Assembly (NCBI RefSeq): GCF_001884065.1
Contig: NZ_MACH01000070.1
Coordinates: 1-33,976, forward strand
From: Bacillus proteolyticus
GTDB lineage: Bacteria; Bacillota; Bacilli; Bacillales; Bacillaceae_G
Reading direction: 5' to 3'
DNA length: 33,976 nucleotides
The notes below the pieces were generated by a model. That model had not been told where the DNA came from. It was given only the letters and a program-made list of their open reading frames with translations, and did no database searches. Below are positions 8,058 to 14,949 of the stretch, in pieces. The position numbers were made by a program, and so were the translations under genes. The first letter of the stretch is position 1. Every line of letters starts with the position of its first letter.

Positions 8058-8425
8058 CTATATCATTTCAACTTTCTTTCGAATCACAATCTTATCAATT
8101 TTGTCTTCTAAGCAATTATCATAAAAGCGTTATTTTGTCGAAAAGTAATGCGGAGATAAATAAGACCGCTCCTTTTATCGGAACGGCCGTACAAATAACC
8201 TGTGCTGGAGGTCGCATCAAATGGCTTAAGATGTTTTCTCTAAGTAGTATGGACAACGATTTTTACGTTTATACGTAAACACAGCAGGTAATCGACTAGG
8301 TTACCTGCTGTGTTTTTAAACAATACGGAGGAGAGAGCCCCGATTTGAAAAGAGTGAAGCCGTGGGAAGTCGGCTTGTAGGTAGTATGTACGATATAAAA
8401 AAGATTATACGAAAAGGGGAATTGT
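8058..8425. other. Intergenic DNA, no supported gene
   Basis: Several short open stretches exist on both strands (for example 8140-8278 plus) but none has a ribosome site, recognisable motif or family resemblance. The terminator at 8277-8317 divides the segment. Confidence 0.4.
8277..8317. terminator. Intrinsic terminator
   Basis: Perfect 15-bp arms AAACACAGCAGGTAA (8277-8291) and the complement at 8301-8315, followed by TTTTT. Confidence 0.8.
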
Positions 8426-8623
8426 ATTTATGAATGTCCTAAATGCAAAGGGGAAGGACGAATTTAAGAAACATACAATGCATATCCACCAGATTTGCCA
8501 GATAGCGGTTGGGTTTATAAAGAAGGTATTAGATATCTAGATTGTGATTTATGTAATAACAAAGGTTATACGGAGCGTGAGTATAAAATGAAAACTAAAA
8601 CTGAAATAATTGGTTACGAGTGA
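8426..8623 (+). pseudogene. Small phage-type CxxC zinc-binding protein with an internal stop
   Basis: The frame gives YECPKCKGEGRI, a TAA at 8465-8467, then ETYNAYPPDLPDSGWVYKEG, CDLCNNKGYTERE and a stop at 8621. Two CxxC-x-G-x-G pairs about 40 residues apart resemble DnaJ-type zinc knuckles of small phage proteins. No start codon lies in frame next to a ribosome site: the ATG at 8430 is in another frame. One nonsense codon and a doubtful start make this a relic. It opens the prophage-derived stretch that runs to about 11.8 kb. Confidence 0.5.
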
Positions 8624-8693
8624 TTTTAAACAAAAATGTCATTTTGTACAACAAGGTAGTCAGCGCAATTAACTAAGTGCTTGTTGAAAAAAA

Positions 8694-10055
8694 GAAGCCC
8701 CACAGAAAATGTTACAGGGCTTCATATGGTTGAGTTATGTCGTACTCACAAGGGATTTTAACATGAATTTTGTGGTAAATAAACTGGTAAATGTGTCTAA
8801 GTGGTTTAGAGCTATTATTTTAAACAAAAACGCTATTTGATAACTTAGTTATGTAGAAGAAAAATAGTGCACAAAGTTTTTTGTGCACCACTATATCAAA
8901 AACTATGTCTTGTCAGGTTAGTATATGTTCATTTTACACAATGGTGAACATATGGAAGTGGAACTTAAATTTAAAAAGAACACTTTAATAAGTGCTCTTA
9001 GGACCAAAACTCTTAATATAAAAGAATACGTGATATCGTATGTGGTTTCTTTAATAATGTGAGTCATTTGAATAAAGAGAAGTCGTACAGTAAAAAAAGA
9101 GCACTATACACCAGTGCCCTTCAATAAGGAGGTAACTCTCTGAGCTAAACATCTTTCGATATTAAGGTATGTTTAAGGGATAAGAAATAAAACCAAAAGT
9201 GTAGTGGAATAAAAAAGGACAAGAAGTTTCACCTGTTCATGAGCTAGGGAGTAGAATGCCTTTTTAGCTGGTATGTAAGCATTATATGCACTGGAAATCA
9301 GAACATACAAAAAAGAGCAGCTAGCAAAAGCTAACTGCTTAGCCCCATGGAAGAGAAAGGGACTCTTTATTAGGTCTAAGGCTGAAATAAGGGTTTTAGA
9401 TGTTAAGACCTAAGACCTAAATATAGTATGGATTTCACTTCAGAAATTATGCATATAAATTACGTTCCTACAAAAATGGTTAAAAAACAAAGCAGCTAGC
9501 TCAATTAGCTAACTACTTGTTGTACAAAAGAAATTAGGCCCTACAAGTAATGATATGTAACTTGAAGTTACGGCTATAGTATAAACGTAATTGGAAATGT
9601 TATGCGGGAACGAAAGGAAACTTAATAAAAATTTCATTTTGTAGAAAAAAGTAAAAAGAGCACTATCAATTAGTGCCCTTTGTAAAAATAGCGTCAGTGG
9701 GCAGCTCACGTTACAAAGAAAGGTAGAATTTAATATACTCAAACCCTGCTTAAATAGTGAAAACAAAAGAGCAGCTAGCAAAAGCTAACCGCCCCATTGC
9801 AACTTGTTAACAAAAGAAAAAGGTTGCTATTCAGGAATTGAACAGCTTGTAGATATTATGTGGAAGTTTTGGAATTTTATTCAGATAAATTACAAAAGCA
9901 GCTAGCAAAAGCTAACTGCTCGCCTCCAAGGAAAGAGAGAAAGAGTTTGGGTTCTACAAATCGGTTATAGCTGTTTAACAGCCTATCTATAGAATGATCG
10001 GGATTTATAATTTTATTCAGACAAACAAAAAGAGCAGTGAGTTTTCACTAACTGC
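8694..10055 (-). repeat. Array of ten dispersed intrinsic-terminator hairpins, polarity on the minus strand
   Basis: Hairpins lie at 8694-8723, 8867-8888, 8978-8997, 9099-9119, 9317-9338, 9492-9516, 9658-9678, 9771-9792, 9898-9919 and 10034-10055. One family has GCAG..CTGC ends, the other GAGCACT..AGTGCCC ends. Most have an A-run just before them on the plus strand, which is a U-run after the stem in minus-strand RNA. In seven of the ten, the arms pair fully in minus RNA using G.U where plus RNA has A.C clashes; 9492 and 9771 carry further changes that again keep G.U on minus. A short palindrome, GAATTTTATTC or near match, recurs at 9872, 10003 and 10108. No convincing gene is seen between 8624 and 10135 on either strand. 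Confidence 0.65.
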
Positions 10056-10135
10056 TCGACTCCAGGGGAATTGGAGACTGGTTTATCTACAGTATTGACG
10101 AAATATTGAATTTTATTCAAGGGAGGAAGAGGGAA

Positions 10136-10240
10136 ATGAAACACTGCAGTAATTGTTTAGAAGAAACAGATTGGATCGATGAAGTATCAGAGATGTGTGA
10201 TGCTTGCATCCACGAATACGAAGAGAATTCAACAAAATAA
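10136..10240 (+). CDS. 34-residue CxxC...CxxC mini-protein
   Basis: The frame reads MKHCSNCLEETDWID, then MCDACIHEYEE and ends NSTK. Two CxxC pairs 14 residues apart would form a single zinc ribbon. A strong ribosome site (GGGAGGAAGAGGGAA) lies directly before ATG, preceded by the palindrome TTGAATTTTATTCAA at 10107-10121. The protein is acidic apart from the knuckle. It sits in the phage-derived stretch, just before the structured leader of the ArpU-type gene. Small zinc-ribbon proteins of this kind are common among phage genes; the role is unknown. Confidence 0.55.
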   Translation: MKHCSNCLEETDWIDEVSEMCDACIHEYEENSTK

Positions 10241-10276
10241 TCGTTTGAATAGAAAAATAGATAAATTGTGTAAAAA

Positions 10277-10285
10277 TGGTATAAT
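10277..10285 (+). promoter_or_regulatory. Extended -10 promoter for the leader RNA
   Basis: TGGTATAAT is a consensus extended -10 (TG-N-TATAAT). No good -35 is seen at 17 bp. The predicted transcript starts near 10292. Confidence 0.6.
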
Positions 10286-10291
10286 AAAAAT

Positions 10292-10382
10292 TAAATATTT
10301 AGTCCTACTGGAAGAACCAGCGGACATCAAACCATAAAGAGCAGCAACAATATTGCTCTGTGGTTTGGTGTCCGCTTTTTGT
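10292..10382 (+). ncRNA. Candidate structured leader or small RNA upstream of the ArpU-type gene
   Basis: About 90 nt between a consensus extended -10 and a long terminator stem. The stem pairs AGCGGACA (10319-10326) with TGTCCGCT (10369-10376), then CAAACCA (10328-10334) with TGGTTTG (10361-10367), then AGAGCA with TGCTCT, and ends in TTTTT. It may be a free small RNA or an attenuator controlling the genes at 10416 and 10883, since the ArpU-type start is only about 35 bases after the U-run. No start codon with a ribosome site is seen inside. Confidence 0.5.
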
Positions 10383-10415
10383 GTTTCATTAAAATAGACA
10401 AGAAGTGTTTTACAT

Positions 10416-10886
10416 ATGACACAATTAACTTTCTTACCTAAAATTGATCGTAAAGAAACGCAAGTTCGGTTAGAAGAGATTCTTGAAAATCTTCGTATTT
10501 ATAGACAATTTGGGATGATTAGAAATGAGATGAAGGTCACAGCTTCTTGCGAGGTAAGATATCATGGCCCAACAAACATGGTAGGCAAGCCAGCTGAAGA
10601 TGTTGCTCTAGTAAATGTTGCAATGAGTGAAAGAGAAGTGAAATTACAGCGTTTATCTTTTCAAATTGATAAGGCATTAAGTCGCTTTAGCAAGAATCAA
10701 TGGGATATCATTGTAAAGCGATATTTAGAAGATGAAGATATCTTTGATTACATGGTTTATAACGAGATTGGCATGAGTGAACGTACATATAGACGCAATA
10801 AATCTAATGCTTTTTATAAACTAGCGTTTGCTTTTAGGTTAGAAGTATATGAGACAGAAGAGCATCATGGAGGCGATGGCCGATGA
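10416..10886 (+). CDS. ArpU-family phage late transcriptional regulator
   Basis: 156 residues. The N-terminus (QLTFLPKIDRKETQVRLEE) and the conserved RYHGPTNMVGKPAED segment are typical of ArpU-type proteins of Gram-positive prophages. The C-terminus, around FSKNQWDIIVKRYLEDEDIF and GMSERTYRRNKSNAFYKLA, is a sigma-region-4-like helix-turn-helix. In phages such proteins are sigma-like or RinA-like activators of the packaging and lysis genes. The stop overlaps the start of the recombinase gene (ATGA), so the two are co-translated. A structured leader with its own promoter lies upstream. No terminase, capsid or lysis genes follow, so its usual targets are missing here. Confidence 0.8.
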   Translation: MTQLTFLPKIDRKETQVRLEEILENLRIYRQFGMIRNEMKVTASCEVRYHGPTNMVGKPAEDVALVNVAMSEREVKLQRLSFQIDKALSRFSKNQWDIIVKRYLEDEDIFDYMVYNEIGMSERTYRRNKSNAFYKLAFAFRLEVYETEEHHGGDGR

Positions 10887-11425
10887 ATTTTGTTCAGCCA
10901 ATACGTGACCCAGAGCAAATACAACAGATTAAAGAATATCTGAGGGAAAACAATGAGCGTAATTATATTTTGTTTGTGATGGGAATTAATACAGGGTTGC
11001 GTATAAGTGACATCTTAAAGCTTAAAATAAGTGATTTAAAGGGCAACCATATTTCAATGAGAGAAAAGAAAACTGGTAAACAGAAACGTATTCAATTGAC
11101 TCCAGCATTAAAAAGAGAACTACGTTGGTACGTTGAAGAAAGAGATGACAATGAGTATTTAATTAAGAGTCGTGAAGGTAAGAATAAACCGATTGGGCGC
11201 AGCATGGCATATAAGATACTTAGAGGTACGGCAGCAGAGTTTGGGTTAGATGAAATAGGAACTCATACATTACGTAAAACGTTTGGGTATCATATGTATA
11301 TGCAGACAAAGAATATCGCCTTGCTAATGGAGATATTCAATCACTCATCTGAAAGAGTCACATTAAGATATATTGGAGTAAATCAAGATGCAATGGATAA
11401 AGCTATGACGCGATTTAAAATATAG
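10883..11425 (+). CDS. Small tyrosine recombinase (catalytic domain only)
   Basis: 180 residues covering only the catalytic domain. Arg I is in NTGLRISDILKLK, the lysine region in KKTGKQKRIQLT, the HxLR box in THTLRKTFGYH and the HSSERVTLRYIG box with the nucleophilic tyrosine. All catalytic positions are present. The N-terminal core-binding domain of full integrases is absent, as in the short recombinases found behind ArpU-type genes in B. cereus group prophages. GGAGG at 10870 serves the ATG, which overlaps the previous stop. Its DNA target is not evident. Confidence 0.85.
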   Translation: MNFVQPIRDPEQIQQIKEYLRENNERNYILFVMGINTGLRISDILKLKISDLKGNHISMREKKTGKQKRIQLTPALKRELRWYVEERDDNEYLIKSREGKNKPIGRSMAYKILRGTAAEFGLDEIGTHTLRKTFGYHMYMQTKNIALLMEIFNHSSERVTLRYIGVNQDAMDKAMTRFKI

Positions 11426-11620
11426 CAACATCCTTTTTATTTTTTGATTTTTATAATTACCCATTTTTTATGTGTTGTGTAATTCGAAAAGAGAAGTTTT
11501 ATAAAACCATAAATACCAAGGGATGTAGCGTAAGGGGCAGTTACACAAAATATAAGATAAGGGTAATTCAAATAATCCTTTTGTGAATGCAAGTTATATA
11601 ATGAAGGAGAGGTGAAGTAG

Positions 11621-11845
11621 ATGATGTGTGAAAAGCTGTTACAGGCATTGATTTAATTTCAAATGCAACAGAGAGGAAATTCTAACACATTAAGGTTAAA
11701 CCCAGATTATTATAGAATGATACTAGAACAATTGGCATATCTAGAAGGGTTAATTCAAAGGAAAATTATGAATTTGGAACAAACATTTTTAGTGGTTTCA
11801 GTAGAGTTAACAAATGAAATTAAAACGTTTGAAATAAGAGAATAA
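11621..11845 (+). pseudogene. Small phage-type protein with an early nonsense codon
   Basis: A good ribosome site (AAGGAGAGG) serves ATG at 11621/11624, which reads MMCEKLLQALI and stops at TAA 11654-11656. The same frame continues FQMQQRGNSNTLRLNPDYYR, then MILEQLAYLEGLIQRKI and ends at 11845. The body has no ribosome site of its own at ATG 11663. The simplest view is one 74-codon gene cut by a C-to-T change (CAA to TAA). Function is unknown; position suggests phage origin. It is not excluded that the 60-residue body is still made from 11663. Confidence 0.5.
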
Positions 11846-11854
11846 AATAAGCGG

Positions 11855-11923
11855 TGTGACCGTTTTGCGGCAGGAAGTGTGCTGAGTGTTTTGGAGAAAT
11901 CATATTATGCTTGTTCCGTGAGA
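11855..11923 (+). repeat. 69-bp diverged direct repeat, copy 1
   Basis: Aligns without gaps to 12926-12994 with about 70% identity (hand count). Both copies can be read as a degenerate peptide with DRF, VLE, Y-x-C-x-VR spacing, so they may derive from a coding sequence. They flank the CmcI-like gene. Confidence 0.5.
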
Positions 11924-12054
11924 AAAACAATCCTTTGTAGTTGTAATATGTAGATGAAAAGCATCTATCACTAGGGGCTTTTTTCGTGTGTGCAAATACA
12001 ATTTATTCCGAGAATTGTCCGTGATATTTAAAAATCGCTATCCGTCATGTTAAG

Positions 12055-12092
12055 AAAATAATGTGCATACATTAATGTGTGCACATTATTTT
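12055..12092. terminator. Bidirectional hairpin
   Basis: Arms AAAATAATGTGCA (12055-12067) and the perfect complement at 12080-12092, with a 12-base loop. The outer A/T pairs provide U-runs on both strands. Confidence 0.65.
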
Positions 12093-12208
12093 GTTGTATT
12101 TTATATGAATATACGTAGGCATAAAATGGTAATGGTACATCCTTTTAATGTGTAATGGATAAAGATTACCATGTTATATTTTATTATCTATTAAGGAGTT
12201 GAACTCTT

Positions 12209-12835
12209 ATAAATAATTATATTGATCAAACTCATATACATTATTATAATAGTCAGGTTTGGGGACATGGTAATACAAAGTGGTTAGGGTATCCCATACT
12301 AAAATATCCAGCTGATTTGTTTTTATATCAAGAAATTATTTTTGAAATACAACCGGATGTTATTATAGAATGCGGAACTTTTAATGGTGGAAGCTCACTT
12401 TTCTTATGCTCTATGCTAGATCTAATTGATAAAGGAACTGTTCTTTCTATTGATATTGACCCTAGGCCTAATCTACCTACTCATAAAAGGTTATCTTATT
12501 TAAAAGCATCGTCAACTTCAGAGATAGCATTACAAACTGTGAAGGATACGATTTCACCCAAGGATACGGTTTTGATTATCTTAGATTCAGATCATACAAA
12601 AAAACACGTCCTTCAAGAATTGGAACTTTATCATTCTTTTGTTACAAAGGGAAGTTATTTAATTGTTGAAGATACAAATATTAATGGACACCCAGTCCTG
12701 CCCGAATTTGGACCAGGACCTATGGAAGCTGTTGAGGAATTTCTAAAAAATAATAATGATTATATTATCGATGAAACTAAACATAAATTTTTAATATCGT
12801 TTAACCCTAAAGGATATTTAAAGAAAATAACGTAA
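12209..12835 (+). CDS. CmcI-like SAM-dependent methyltransferase, start codon apparently ATA
   Basis: 208 residues if started at 12209. The SAM-binding motif is VIIECGTFNGGSSLFL, followed by the acidic loop LSIDIDPRP, then LIILDSDHTKKHV and the metal/catalytic region YLIVEDTNINGHP...FGPGPMEAVEEFL. This pattern is that of the CmcI/rhamnosyl O-methyltransferase family. Homologous-looking N-terminal sequence (NNYIDQTHIHYYNSQVW) continues upstream of the first ordinary start (TTG at 12317) to AAGGAG at 12193-12198. At the proper distance from it stands ATA (12209), suggesting ATG-to-ATA loss. Expression is therefore doubtful or weak. No neighbour shares its strand and function. Confidence 0.7.
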   Translation: MNNYIDQTHIHYYNSQVWGHGNTKWLGYPILKYPADLFLYQEIIFEIQPDVIIECGTFNGGSSLFLCSMLDLIDKGTVLSIDIDPRPNLPTHKRLSYLKASSTSEIALQTVKDTISPKDTVLIILDSDHTKKHVLQELELYHSFVTKGSYLIVEDTNINGHPVLPEFGPGPMEAVEEFLKNNNDYIIDETKHKFLISFNPKGYLKKIT

Positions 12836-12925
12836 TTTTGTTCTGCTGTAGTTACATGTTGAAAGCACTCGTGAAAATGAGCTCAGAAAATTATTGAGGT
12901 AATTGATGAGGAATAGTGGCAGAGT

Positions 12926-12994
12926 CGTGACCGCTTTTTGGCAGTAAATATGCCGGTTGTTTTGGAAGTAACGTGTTATATTTGTATTGTGAGA
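12926..12994 (+). repeat. 69-bp diverged direct repeat, copy 2
   Basis: Gapless partner of 11855-11923; see that entry. Here the frame reads RDRFLAVNMPVVLEVTCYIC and ends soon after. Confidence 0.5.
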
Positions 12995-13115
12995 AGTGGT
13001 AGAAAATAAACCTCACAATGTTGTTGCGGGATTTTCTAAATGGTCCGATTATATGGTAACACAAATTCGAAACCCGCTTTCGATGGTGCATGATTGAATA
13101 TACCGGTTGAGAGAG

Positions 13116-13146
13116 GAGAGCATCTGTTTAAGATGGTCTCTTTTTT
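13116..13146 (+). terminator. Intrinsic terminator
   Basis: Arms GAGAGCATCT and AGATGGTCTC (one mismatch) are followed by TTTTTT. Confidence 0.55.
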
Positions 13147-13259
13147 ATGTATGGAGTATGATATGTTTTTTTTGACACCACTTCTAAGAATAAAACATAC
13201 TGTATAGTAACAGTTGTAATTTGTTCACTCCTGTTTTAAAGGAAGAATAACTAAAGAAT

Positions 13260-13291
13260 AAGAGGGCCCATACGGATGTGTTGGCCCTCTT
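13260..13291. terminator. Terminator of the DUF4183 gene
   Basis: Arms AAGAGGGCC (13260-13268) and GGCCCTCTT (13283-13291) lie just after the minus-strand stop at 13293. The U-run is weak on both strands. Confidence 0.6.
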
Positions 13292-13292
13292 G

Positions 13293-13676
13293 TTATGTTG
13301 CTACAGTCGTAGAAGATGTCGGTGCGAATTGTACAATTTCTAAAATGACTGGTGTGCCTGTTAAGATTGTCCCTGCTCCGGCCGGAACGGTAACAATTAA
13401 TGATCCCACACCTGTCGCACCTGGTGTATATGCTGAAATACCTTCCATTTGTAATACGCCGTTTACATACACATTGAAATAACTATTATTTGCTGCCAAA
13501 GTAGGTAGGGTAGTGACAGCAGATCCGTCGTCTTGAAAGAAGCTTGCAGCGTCAATTGTTAAGCTATTTCCAGCAGTAGTTGGAGCTGTGGTGACATAAA
13601 AGAAACGGGAATCATCAGGATTAGTAGTTGTTGTCGTTGAGCCTGCGATAGCGATTTTCATCAGTTGTAATGCCAT
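13293..13676 (-). CDS. DUF4183 domain spore-surface protein
   Basis: 127 residues, very rich in Thr, Ala and Val, with the DUF4183 hallmarks SRFFYVTT near the start and SYFNVYVNGVLQMEGISAYT in the middle. It ends in a hydrophobic VILEIVQF strand. The domain occurs in small B. cereus group proteins and at the C-termini of some exosporium-leader proteins. Caution: its biochemical role is unknown. AGGAGGTTA is well placed before ATG. An exact sigma-K promoter lies 40 bp upstream, which supports assembly on the spore in the mother cell. It is the second of two DUF4183 genes on this strand but has its own promoter. Confidence 0.8.
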   Translation of the reverse strand: MALQLMKIAIAGSTTTTTNPDDSRFFYVTTAPTTAGNSLTIDAASFFQDDGSAVTTLPTLAANNSYFNVYVNGVLQMEGISAYTPGATGVGSLIVTVPAGAGTILTGTPVILEIVQFAPTSSTTVAT

Positions 13677-13715
13677 AAATTAACCTCCTGTTCTTGGAAT
13701 AATTTGTCCACACCA

Positions 13716-13742
13716 TAGTATATGCAGAAGGAGTAGCTGTGT
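13716..13742 (-). promoter_or_regulatory. Sigma-K promoter of the 13293-13676 gene
   Basis: Minus strand reads AC, 16 bases, CATATACTA: an exact AC-N16-CATANNNTA match. It lies directly after the upstream DUF4183 stop. Confidence 0.7.
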
Positions 13743-13747
13743 TCATC

Positions 13748-14074
13748 TCAAAAAAGTTTGATGAATTGTAAGGTAATGGGGGTATGTGCAAGGGGAGGAT
13801 TTTCTGACAATAAAGTTAATTTTCCACTTTCCACTTGATACGTATTTAATGGTTGAATGACTCCGTTAATAAATAAATTGAAATAAGATACTTCTACAGG
13901 AGAAAGGATAGAGGAGCTATTATATTCACTCAACCCATCAGAATTGGTATAAAAAAACTGATCTTTTTTGGCAATTGCATGATACATGATATTTTCGACG
14001 GATTTATGTGAGGGTAAAAGAATAGCGAGAGGCCGTTTTGGACTACAGTCAGGGTATCTGTTTTTATAATTCAT
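13748..14074 (-). CDS. Second DUF4183 family protein
   Basis: 108 residues. The domain features are QFFYTNSDGLSEYNSSSIL and SYFNLFINGVIQPLNTYQVE, which align with the equivalent parts of the 127-residue paralogue downstream. It ends LTLQFIKLF-like with a hydrophobic strand. The first 30 residues are basic and lack a signal peptide. AAAGGAG is eight bases before ATG. A CATACAATA -10 at 14102-14110 suggests mother-cell control, but the -35 AC is at 18 rather than 16 bases. Probably a spore surface component; role unknown. Confidence 0.75.
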   Translation of the reverse strand: MNYKNRYPDCSPKRPLAILLPSHKSVENIMYHAIAKKDQFFYTNSDGLSEYNSSSILSPVEVSYFNLFINGVIQPLNTYQVESGKLTLLSENPPLAHTPITLQFIKLF

Positions 14075-14101
14075 AAGAAACTCCTTTCACTCCAGATAAC
14101 A

Positions 14102-14110
14102 TATTGTATG
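14102..14110 (-). promoter_or_regulatory. Sigma-K-like -10 for the 13748-14074 gene
   Basis: CATACAATA on the minus strand fits CATANNNTA; the upstream AC is at an off-consensus 18-base spacing. Confidence 0.4.
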
Positions 14111-14385
14111 ATAGGTTTTCAAAGACATGTATAGTATATTTATCTAAATGGATGATAATTTTCTAAAGTTGTATGATGTAGTGTCTGATAAGGAGATAGT
14201 CACTGAAGTACTTTATAAGAGGGAATTTGGGGCAGAGACGAAGATTGCAAAATCAGTAAAAGAGAAACATTAGTGTGTTAGGTAAAACAATTGATGTATT
14301 CCTGGAAAGTAAGGAGTGAGATAGATGCAATTCAGATAATTTCGGAGAGATAGATTTATACACCAGTGATGAACTGAAATTCCAT
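14111..14385. other. Intergenic DNA with a doubtful 41-codon frame
   Basis: A frame at 14148-14273 (plus) reads MDDNFLKLYDVVSDKEIVTE and so on but has no ribosome site. Nothing else is recognisable. Confidence 0.3.
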
Positions 14386-14631
14386 TTGGGAAATTGTAGA
14401 TATTTTCATAGGACGAGAGAGAAATATATTGTTAATTTAGCAAATGATAGACAAGACAACGTCCAAAAAGAAAACAATTTGAGTCCCTATCATTATCTTC
14501 GGTATTTGTTTGAGAAGCTCCCAAACATCGTTTTAAACCATAAAGAGGAAATTGATAAAGTCTTACCGTGGTCAATGAATTTACCATCTAGTAGCAAAAT
14601 ACCGAAAAAAAGTGAAGAAAACAAAAAGTAA
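14386..14631 (+). pseudogene. IS66-family transposase, C-terminal fragment
   Basis: About 81 codons. The part ENNLSPYHYLRYLFEKLPNI followed by IDKVLPWSMNLPSS matches the tail of IS66 transposases, where N-x-L-x-P-x-x-Y-L-x-x-L-F-E-x-LP precedes a LLPW box. The first 25 residues do not fit well and may be scrambled. The DDE core and zinc-finger domains are missing. There is no ribosome site. It is followed by an IS66-type end at 14671-14679. Confidence 0.7.
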
Positions 14632-14679
14632 CTCTAAAATCAACCTTTATTATATATTTTGGAGTTACTTGACGTTTAC
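14386..14679 (+). mobile_element. IS66-family scar, right end
   Basis: The transposase tail is followed by a hairpin (AGTAACTCTAAAAT at 14627-14640 with ATTTTGGAGTTACT at 14656-14669) and then GACGTTTAC at 14671-14679. GTAAACGTC-like termini are usual for IS66 elements. The left end and accessory genes are absent. Confidence 0.55.
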
Positions 14680-14746
14680 GTATGTTATAATGAACAACCA
14701 TATTGTGAATTAATTACAGCTAATTTCTATGAGATAGATTTTTGCC

Positions 14747-14830
14747 ATGCCCTACCCTACACCTTTAAATGATTCGTATGATACACTTCGTGAAAAAATT
14801 GTGTTAGACCTTACTTTAAAAGTGTTATAA
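14747..14830 (+). pseudogene. 27-codon fragment resembling the C-terminus of the next gene
   Basis: Reads YDTLREKIVLDLTLKVL at its end, similar in spacing and residues to VYQLMQNIVLELTIQVL near the end of the 14950-15855 protein. It lies between the IS66 scar and that gene, so it may be the tail of a duplicated copy removed by the insertion. No ribosome site is present. Confidence 0.35.
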
Positions 14831-14913
14831 GTACAAGCATAAGAAAAATAAGACAATGTCTTTTTTATTATTATAAAACATATATAATGATGAAAATGGT
14901 CGCGTACTAAAAA

Positions 14914-14922
14914 CATATTTTA
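14914..14922 (+). promoter_or_regulatory. Sigma-K-like -10 before the glutamate-rich protein gene
   Basis: CATATTTTA fits CATANNNTA and is 28 bp before the ATG at 14950. No AC lies 16 bases upstream (AT instead). Confidence 0.4.
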
Positions 14923-14949
14923 TGAATTTTTTCAGATAGGGGGATGTTG

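Larger units (their letters stand above)
11846..12208. other. Intergenic DNA with a decayed repeat copy and a terminator
   Basis: This stretch contains the repeat at 11855-11923 and the terminator at 12055-12092. The rest shows no gene. An AAAAGC/GGCTTTTTT arrangement near 11950-11984 is a weak possible terminator. Confidence 0.4.
12836..13259. other. Intergenic DNA with repeat copy 2 and a terminator
   Basis: The repeat copy at 12926-12994 and the terminator at 13116-13146 are the only structures seen. Short frames on both strands have no ribosome site or recognisable motif. Confidence 0.4.

Noticed and set aside
8021-8278. 85-codon open frame with a hydrophobic start
   Set aside because: It begins inside the DUF3189 terminator stem, has no ribosome site, and its hydrophobic start is the translated hairpin.
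9509-9781. 90-codon minus-strand frame with hydrophobic stretches
   Set aside because: It runs through several repeated hairpins, lacks a ribosome site, and its hydrophobic segments come from A/T-rich repeats.
8694-10055. CRISPR array
   Set aside because: Repeats are hairpins of two families with irregular spacing (about 100-180 bp), no constant spacer length and no cas genes.
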